Assembly: GCA_018873225.1 (NCBI GenBank)
Contig: JAEILZ010000007.1
Span: 3,348,001 to 3,412,000 of the forward strand
Origin: [Phialemoniopsis] sp. UDSM-2020
Lineage: Eukaryota > Ascomycota > Sordariomycetes > Thyridiales > Thyridiaceae
DNA length: 64,000 bases
Reading direction: 5' to 3'
Shown here: piece after piece, positions 56,866 through 64,000 of the stretch
Layout: each line of letters opens with the position of its first letter
How positions within the stretch are numbered: position 1 is the first letter of the stretch
Made by a program: the position numbers and the translations under genes
The notes under the pieces: model-generated
Told to the model about the DNA's origin: nothing
Database searches by the model: none
Seen by the model: only the letters and a program-made list of their open reading frames with translations

Positions 56866-59800
56866 ATGTGCTCGCACGGGACTCACGCGGACCTGCACGA
56901 GTCCGGCCCGGCCGAGGCCACCACCGCAAAGCCGTACCCGGTTCGAGCTCCGGCGCCGGTCGGCAAGAAGATTACCTCGCTGTACAAGAAACGCTTGGTC
57001 AACTTCTTCACGCAAGGGCAATGGGAGAAAGTGAATTTGATGGCGTGAGTGTGTGTACTACTGTGACAAGGCGTTTTCCGTCACACGTTCTTTGTACCGT
57101 GCTGACAGAGAGCCATTCGCGCTGTAGCATGCTGAATCATGGCGCGTATTCTGGTTCGCCGCACGTCAAGCTTTCCGTCTGGGATGCTCCCGGCACGTCA
57201 CGTCCTACTTTCCAGGGTGCCACGGCGGCAACGAATTCGTACAGAGAAACGCAGGTCGGCGAGTCCTTCGGTCCCTCGTGGACAACGCATTGGTTCAGAT
57301 GCGCTCTCACTTTACCCGAAGCGCTCTGCGACAAGAATGCCCACGTCGAGCTCCACTGGGACTGCAGCAACGAGGCCACCGTCTGGACGGCCCAGGGCGA
57401 GCCGCTCCAGGGGCTGACCGGGCGTGGCGAGCGCGTCGAGTGGGTGGTACCGGATTCGTTCAAGGACGGCAAGGAGCACGTCATCTACCTGGAGATGGCC
57501 TGCAACGGCATGTTCGGCAACGGTCCCGGCCGTCCCATCTTCAAGAACAATGCCGGCGGTGACTCGATCCAGCCGCCTGACCAAAACAAGTACTTCCTTC
57601 TGTCAAAGGCGGAGCTCGTCGCCGTCAACGTCGAAGCGCGGATGCTGCACGTCGACTTTGGCGTAATCCACGACGCCGCGACCGAGCTGCCGGAAGACTC
57701 ATGGGAACAGCACGAGGCGCTCAATGTCGCCAGCAGAATCATCGATACGTTCAAAGTGGGAGATGACGCGTCTGTACTAGCGTGTCGCAAGATTGCTGCC
57801 GAGTACTTGGGCGACAAAATCGACTCGGCTGCCGTGTATGACACCGCGCTTGATCGGCGGCCGACCATCTACGCCATCGGCCATTGCCATATCGACACGT
57901 GTTGGCTGTGGCCGTGGGAGGAGACGAAACGTAAGGTCGTGCGATCGTGGTCGAACCAGTGCGACCTCATGGACCGTTACCCCGAGCTCAACTTTGCCTG
58001 TTCCCAGGCTCAGCAGGTCAGCTGCAACACCCATTCCGTCTATTCGCCGCAACTGACATCTGTTGCAGTTCAAATGGCTGAAAGAGATATACCCCTATGG
58101 CTGGGAGCGAGTCAAGGCCAAGGTCAAGTCCGGTCAGTTTCACCCGATCGGCGGATCTTGGGTGGAACACGACACGAATCTTCCCTGTGGCGAGTCGCTT
58201 GTGCGGCAATTTCTCTACGGCCAGCGCTTCTTTGAGGCTGAGTTTGGGCTCAGGTCGACAACATCCTGGTTGCCTGATACGTTTGGCTTCTCCTGCCAGA
58301 TCCCGCAGATCTGTCGGCTGGCAGGCATGACGAGGTTCATGACGCAGAAGCCATGCTTCAACAGTGTGAATGAGTTTCCTCATACAACTTTCAATTGGTA
58401 TGTGGCATGCCTGAGACCTCAACCTTTAATTGAGTAGGTAGCTGACAAACCTTGTCAAATAGGGTGGCGTTGGATGGAAGCCAGGTGATTTGCCATATGC
58501 CTCCGTGCAAGACCTATACAGCGGAGGGCAACTACGGGGACGTCACCAAGAGTATATCCAACCACAAGTCTCTGGACCAAGACAACACGGCATTGATGGC
58601 CGTAAGTGAGCTCAAGATGATTGATCCCCGATAAATTCGAAAAGCGTGCTAATTTCAACGCATCGTGTAGTTTGGAAAAGGCGACGGCGGAGGCGGCCCG
58701 ACTTGGCAGCATATGGAAAGACTGAGACGACTCAGAGGCATGGCCGACACCATGGGAGTCATTCCCCGTGTCCACGCCGGTGCTACTGTCGACGAGTTCT
58801 TTGACCGCCTCGAGACGAAGGCGTCCAGTCTTGTGACTTGGTATGGCGAGCTTTACTTTGAGCTCCACCGTGGAGTGTACACCACGCAGGCTCGCACCAA
58901 GCTCCACAATCGAAGCTCCGAGATCCTTCTGCACGATATCGAGTTGCTGGCAACTTTTGCTTCCATCCAAGATAAGGGGTACAGATATCCAAAGAAGGAG
59001 TTAGACGAGCTCTGGCAGGGTGTTATGCTTTGCCAGTTCCACGACTGTCTGCCAGGCACGGCCATCGAAATGTGTTACGACGATTCGGAAAAGGTGGGAC
59101 TTCTCTCAGATACCACTATCTACAGAACCAGTCGGGTACTGACGTTTCTTTAGATATATGCCAACGTGAAGGACACCGGAATGTTGCTGCTCCAGCAAAT
59201 ATTTGCAACTTTGGGTGCCAAGGTCTTTGAACCTGGCAAGCATGACCTTGGTACAACATCTGCGCTGAACTCTTTACCCTGGCCACGAAAGGAATTGGTT
59301 GACATCTCTGAGAACGGGGTTGTCATAGCGTCTGGCCAAGGCCATCTGCTTGCGATCGAGACTTGCAACATCGCCGCTGATCGTCAAAAAGCCGCTACCG
59401 TGCAAGAAACAGCACCAGGAGCGTTCCAGCTCCAGAACGAGAAGCTGACGGTCAAGATCAAGAACGGATGCATTACTTCCATCTACGATCGTCAAGCGAG
59501 GCGCGAGACCTTGTCTGGGAAGGCCAATCAGTTCGTCATCTTCGATGACAAGCCTGTCTACTGGCAAGCATGGGACGTAGAGGTGTATCATTTGGAGACT
59601 CGAGAGGAGTTGAGCAACTCGACCACCGTCATCCACGAGGACAAGGGCTACCGAGCCAGTGTTGTGGTGGAGACACGCATCAGTGAGGCCAGCTTCATCA
59701 AGACTGTTATCTCGTTGACAGCTACCCTCGATGATGAACAACCCTCACTTGTCGAGTGCACCGCTGAAGTTGAATGGCACGAGACGATGAAGTTTCTCAA

Positions 59801-60569
59801 GGTCGAATTCCCGGTGCAAGTTCGCAATACTGAGGCCTCGTACGAAACGCAATACGGCATTATCAAGCGTCCTACTCATTACAATACTTCGTAAGTCCCT
59901 ATCAAATCAGACTTTTGACCACTGAACGTGAGCTAACACCATATTGCTTCAAGATGGGATATGGCCAAGTTTGAAGTCTGTTGCCACAAGTTTGCAGACC
60001 TCTCTGAGCATAACTATGGAGTGTCTATCCTCAATGACAGCAAGTACGGGTTTGCCACGGTTGGCGACGTCATGCGGCTGTCGCTTCTGAGGTCGCCCAA
60101 AGCACCCGACGGCAATGCTGACATGGGCCGTCACCGCATCCGCTGGGCCATCATGCCGCACCGTGGTGGGCTTGGCGCCCAGACCGTCCGGGCCGCGTTC
60201 AACTTTAACAACCCCTTGCGCCTGGTAGACATAACAAGCGGGAAGTCTAACCTCCTGTCAGCCCCTCCAATCACACTGACCGGTGACGACAACCTCGTGC
60301 TTGACTGGATCAAGCGCGGTGAGGACGACGAGGATGTATCGCAAGACAATCTTCCCAAACGAAAAGTGAAGAGCATTATCATCCGAGTCTATGATGCGCT
60401 GGGCGGCCTGGGTAGAGGGACAGTTGCGACCACTTTTGCGGTCGACAAGGTGTTCAAGACCAACATACTCGAAGACGATTTGGAGGAGGTCCCCGTGCAA
60501 GATGGTGTATTCGAAGTGATCCTGAGTCCATTCGAAGTCGCCACCTACCGCTTCGTGTTGAGAGACTAG
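56866..60569 (+). CDS. AMS1: GH38 alpha-mannosidase, cytosolic/vacuolar Ams1 type
   Basis: Seven exons encode 1,103 residues: 56866-57044, 57128-58016, 58069-58397, 58463-58601, 58671-59093, 59154-59890 and 59954-60569. All introns are GT-AG and every phase closes. The GH38 zinc site is visible at [16 protein letters not shown] (residue ~310). The nucleophile segment is [16 protein letters not shown], and another active-site segment is [18 protein letters not shown]. The C-terminal beta-domains run to the end. It has no signal peptide, as for yeast Ams1 (1,083 aa), which reaches the vacuole by a cytosol-to-vacuole route. It removes mannose from free oligosaccharides released from glycoproteins. 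Start ATG 56866 gives an N-terminal extension typical of fungal members. Confidence 0.95.
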
Positions 60570-61464
60570 AGTGAAGTTGCATGGCAACGCGGACGTCTTG
60601 GCAAAGGTTCTAGTAAACAGCACTTTTGGCTCCAACGGGATTCCCTCTTTCAGTGAGAAGGTTCTTGACCGCCAATCCATCAGGTAGTCTAGTTAGGCTT
60701 GTGGGTATCCATGCAAACTCGCGCTATAACACTATATTTGGAACTCGCACCGGGCTCTGATGTGGGCGGCCGAGACATTGTGAGGCGAACCATGGCCATG
60801 ACATAACCCCTTCATAGGCTTGATGTAACCAGAGACCTGTTTACCATGAGAGCCGAGCGGGACCGGCCGTTGGGCTCTGCTTGGTTGCTCCACTGTTTAT
60901 GGTAGGGCTTGGCGATGTGGCTGGCAAATCCACAGGGTGAGTTTTACGAGCTCTCAGCTGACTTGTGGGGACCCCGAGCACTGTAAAAACCGGCACGGCA
61001 CAGTCGGGTGCCTGTGGGTTTGGTGTCTTACAGAAGGAAATATGGATCATTTAGGCCGGGTAAGAAGCCCTTAAATGGCTTTATTATGCTGATCCCTAAT
61101 GATCGACACAACCCCGCCCGGTTTGATACGAGCCTTCATGCTCGTATTGCATTGGTCTGCTGACCGCGGTGGAACTCCAAAGGTAGACATCGTCTGCGCC
61201 GACTTTTGCAAGCGACATCTTTGTCGTGGATTCACCAAGGAAATCTGCCAAGAACAAATGACGGTGACGGAGGCTGACGCCGGCTAAGATGCCGGTTGCA
61301 CGGCCGGGCGAGATGCGGCTGCATGAAGTATATAAACGGGATCTCCTGCACTGCTTCCGACTTCAATTAGATCTCCATCATCAAGCCACTCAACAATCTC
61401 CAGTCTCATCAAAAATTGCATCTTCTTCCTCAAGACAATTCACCGTCTTCACAACCATATCAAA
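60570..61464. other. Intergenic stretch
   Basis: 895 bp. A TATA-like element before the BYS1 gene is listed separately. No other gene was recognised. Confidence 0.45.
61329..61336 (+). promoter_or_regulatory. TATA box of the BYS1-like gene
   Basis: TATATAAA lies 129 bp upstream of the ATG at 61465 and is followed by a CT-rich leader with CAATCTCC. This architecture is typical of highly regulated secreted-protein genes in filamentous fungi. Confidence 0.55.
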
Positions 61465-62047
61465 ATGAAGTCCTTCACCTCCGTCCTGAGCGCCGCCCTC
61501 CTGGCCACCGGCGTCCTTGCCCAGCAGGCCGTTGTCAAGAACAACTGCGGCAGCGAGATCTACGTCCAGTCCTTCCCCTACGACGGCAGCGCCCCCGGCC
61601 AGCTGACCACTGTCGCTCCCGGCCAGGCCTTCAGCGAGGACTTCCGTCCCTCTGGCTCGGTAAGTCGTCCTTCTATCGCTCCAGATAATCCAAACGATCA
61701 GCATGATTAACCAGCTCTGCAGACTGTCAAGATCGCCAAGACCAAGACCCTTGACGGCCCCCTGTTCTTCGGCTACTCCTTCAGCTCAAACCCCGACTAC
61801 GCCTACTACGAGTTCAACACGTAAATTCACTCAACTCATCCGGAATTCAACTAGAGCTTCTACTAACTCAGATTCTAGGCAATGGGGTAACCCCTTCGCT
61901 GACCAGCACAACATCCTGACCCCCGGCCCTGGCTGCCAGGTCTTTGACTGCGCTCCCAACGATGCTGGCTGCTACAGCACGCCCGGCATGAGCAAGGTCT
62001 ACGGCTGCCCCCAGCCCGTCAACCTGGAGGCCGACATCTGTGCTTAG
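61465..62047 (+). CDS. BYS1-family (thaumatin-like) small secreted protein
   Basis: Exons 61465-61659, 61723-61820 and 61879-62047 encode 153 residues, with introns of 63 and 58 nt. The signal peptide is residues ~1-19 (VLSAALLATGVLAQ). The mature protein has about six cysteines, starts VVKNNCGSEIYVQSFP, and contains TVAPGQAFSEDFRPSGS and KTLDGPLFFGYSFSSNPDYA. These are BYS1-domain features, after the Blastomyces yeast-phase-specific protein. Members are abundant secreted or cell-wall proteins. Some are expressed during host interaction, but no enzymatic activity is known. Strong C-ending codon bias and a TATA box suggest high expression. The C-terminal cysteines (CQVFDCAPNDAGCYS) probably form disulfides. 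Confidence 0.9.
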
Positions 62048-62867
62048 ATGCACAGGGGAGGATGATGTAGACTCAGGGGTCGAAGCACATGTGGCTTGCT
62101 TATGGTTACGACAAACGAGCAGGATGATGTATTAGAAATCACGACATTGTAATGTTTTAGCAAAGTAATACAGACAAACTTCACAGTTAAAAGGTGTAAC
62201 CCTCCGCTTCGCCATGTGACCACGGCAGATACTCTGAAATCCGAGTCCTTCCTCGATTCGGCTGCCCATGTAAAGGGTCGTCCCGAACGATACACAGTGA
62301 GTCGATATAGGAAGAGCTGACATCGAGCTCACGTGTAGCCATGTTCTTACAACTTTTGTGTTTCTGTATCGAGCTGCAGGCTAGATTTACCCGCATTGCA
62401 GCTCAGCTGACCACTATAGAATAGGGCAAGGGCACAACGTAAGGTACGATCGGTCACACCACAAGGCTAAGACAGGATGGAAAGCCTGTTGTGCGGCCTG
62501 CCTAGCATGATAAGCAGTACGACACATATTACCGAGTTGTGGTACTACAGAGTGTAATCGCTTGTCAGCGATAGGCTTGAAGAAAGGCCGAGGTCAGGCT
62601 TGCTCTTCTCTGCAAACTCTTATGTGCTCGCGTACGAGTATACGATATGCTAACTCCTTTCTTGAAGGTGACATCGAAAGTACAAGACACCTTCCGCGAG
62701 CCAGATGACGCGTCTTGTGAGAGGCAAACAGACACGAAACCTCGGTGAGACCACCACGCGTCTCTTAAATTCTCCGAAAGCTTATGTCTTGCTAGGTTTA
62801 CCGAACATACCATTTTCTCCCGTCTTGCAGGGCGTCACAGACTTGCTCCACCCTCAGTGCATCACTC
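62048..62867. other. Intergenic stretch
   Basis: 820 bp of convergent 3' flanks with no gene seen. Confidence 0.45.
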
Positions 62868-63545
62868 TCAGGGCCATAGTAGCTGCTTGGTCCACCCATC
62901 TCCATCCGCACTGGGCTTGTACTGCATCCTCTGATGAAGCCGACTGCTCGCACCCTGCCAAAACTCAACCGCGCTCGGGTTGACGGCATAGACCTTCCAC
63001 TCCGGCAGCACTAGACCGGGATCCTCCTCAAAGGTCTTCCGCGCCGAGTCCATCGACTGCGCGAGCTCAACGTCGTCTCGGAGCACACGGCTCTGCTGTG
63101 AGCCGAGCGCGGCGACTTTGGAAGACACGGGCCGCTCGGCAAAGTCGCGCTCGCACTCGTCGTCGGGGAGTGGGACCGCCTGACCCCGGAGGCGGATCTG
63201 CCGGGCCTGCTCTGGCCAGTAGAACGTCAGTGCAGCGTGGCCGGTAGCTCCGAGTTGTTGGCCCTTGGGACTGCCTGACTTGATGGCGAAATGCCAGCCG
63301 CGGTGGTCGACGTTCTTGAGGATGAGCACACGGGCGTCGGGCATGCCGTCCTGGTCGACCGTGGAGAGGGTCATGGCGTGCGGCTCTCTGACCCCACCTG
63401 CGATGGCTTCACCGAGCCAGTTCCGAAAGGCTTCTTGCGGTGTGGGAGGGAAAGCGTCAGAATTCCATTCTGGGAACGGTCCTTGTAGGACCTTCAGACT
63501 GCGCAGTTGGCTTCTGAAATTCGATGAGGGATCTTCGGCGCTCAT
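62868..63545 (-). CDS. Pyridoxamine 5'-phosphate oxidase-family protein
   Basis: A single exon of 225 residues. The split-barrel FMN fold is marked by AMTLSTVDQDGMPDARVLIL, VDHRGWHFAIKSGSPKGQQL and AALTFYWPEQARQIRLRGQA. The C-terminal PNPOx dimerisation segment is PSAVEFWQGASSRLHQRMQY. The bona fide enzymes make pyridoxal 5'-phosphate from PNP/PMP with FMN. The length matches the family. It may instead be a PNPOx paralogue with another flavin-dependent role. No targeting signal. The upstream region (63546-63894) is free of genes. Confidence 0.85.
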   Translation of the reverse strand: MSAEDPSSNFRSQLRSLKVLQGPFPEWNSDAFPPTPQEAFRNWLGEAIAGGVREPHAMTLSTVDQDGMPDARVLILKNVDHRGWHFAIKSGSPKGQQLGATGHAALTFYWPEQARQIRLRGQAVPLPDDECERDFAERPVSSKVAALGSQQSRVLRDDVELAQSMDSARKTFEEDPGLVLPEWKVYAVNPSAVEFWQGASSRLHQRMQYKPSADGDGWTKQLLWP

Positions 63546-63894
63546 CTTGCTTGCTTGGGTGGTTTTGCTTCACTCGGTCGATTTGGCTGGGTCTCAGCTT
63601 GATGGTGGACAGAAGTCGCTTTTAGAATTTGGAAAAAAGAGATCAATTGAACAATTCAAGTTTATATGTTATGTTGAAGTTGGAGAGAATTGTGTTTCAG
63701 CTGGCGCGTCGATCCCGATAACTTTAATTTCGCAGTGGGGATGACTCATGCATGTTGTTCCATCAAAGGAAGGTTGGGATTGTTCAAGACTACTAAATCA
63801 CAAGAGATGGGTATCTATCGCTTTGCTAGAACCAAATAACGCCAATAAGATCAAGCCAAACATCAGACTAGGTCACTTTGTGCACATGCTCGTC
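63546..63894. other. Promoter region of the PNPOx-like gene
   Basis: 349 bp between the PNPOx-like start and the 3' end of the next minus-strand gene. Nothing else was recognised. Confidence 0.4.
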
Positions 63895-64000
63895 TCAAGA
63901 TTTTGCTGACATGAAGGGCTTCGGCGGTTCCGCCCCGAGCGCCAGCTCCATCTCCGGATCACACCGCTTCATGGCCCGCTGATACGCCTCCCTCTTGGAC
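63895..64000 (-). CDS. 3' end of an unrecognised gene (partial)
   Basis: The minus strand is open from the window edge to the TGA at 63895-63897. It encodes about 34 residues, including KREAYQRAMKRCDPEMELAL and ending KPFMSAKS. The composition is helix-forming and the codon choice coding-like. The gene continues right of the window, so no family can be assigned. Confidence 0.5.
   Translation of the reverse strand, partial: SKREAYQRAMKRCDPEMELALGAEPPKPFMSAKS

Noticed and set aside
56401..57021. A 206-codon minus-strand frame over the alpha-mannosidase start
   Set aside because: It opposes a validated exon and intron, and no family features are present.

Overview
The window looks like nuclear DNA of a filamentous ascomycete, most likely a Sordariomycete. 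Coding frames are broken by many 48-88 nt GT-AG introns with CTAAC/CTGAC-like branch sites. The families present are typical of these fungi: HET, DUF6594, 2EXR, BTB, Zn2Cys6, cytochrome P450 and BYS1. The genus cannot be set from the sequence alone. I rebuilt exon structures by hand from reading frame, splice sites and family knowledge. Most multi-exon models close exactly in frame.

Layout. (1) 0-18 kb is accessory. It holds a 3' gene fragment, an F-box/ankyrin gene, a fused relic of an M20 hydrolase and a Dal5-type permease with a 265-bp insertion, and about 6 kb almost empty of genes. It continues with a decayed ORF of unknown family, an intact four-exon DUF6594 gene, a retropepsin-like gene, a 66-aa SH3/Tudor-like gene and a HET gene broken by two frameshifts. 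(2) 18-33 kb is mostly conserved core: an MBL-fold hydrolase, the DIM1 rRNA dimethylase, an alpha-arrestin with PY motifs, a large SP-RING (MIZ) protein, UTP15, a DJ-1/PfpI-like protein and a 75-aa hydrophilic protein. (3) 34-39.4 kb is a second accessory patch. It has a BTB gene whose last ~50 codons recur three more times downstream, a 2EXR gene between the copies, minisatellite-like tails, and a second arrestin-like gene. (4) 40.6-56 kb is a metabolic and secreted block: a 1,099-aa mucin-like secreted protein, a secreted SMP-30-like propeller, an ABM-fold protein divergent from a Zn2Cys6 regulator, a P450, a secreted FMN alpha-hydroxy-acid oxidase divergent from a secreted seven-bladed lactonase, and an alpha-glucoside-type transporter. 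(5) 56.8-64 kb carries a GH38 alpha-mannosidase (AMS1 type), a BYS1-family secreted protein, a PNPOx-family protein and the 3' end of another gene.

The best candidate for an undescribed system is the 44-53 kb block. One regulator, an oxidase, a P450, an ABM protein and two secreted propellers sit together, with two divergent promoters. One of those promoters carries a perfect CGG-N11-CCG palindrome. This would fit oxidation of a hydroxy acid or lactone, but that is inference. The other notable signals are decay signatures: a head-to-head pair that lost both 5' ends, a frameshifted HET gene, and amplified BTB tails.
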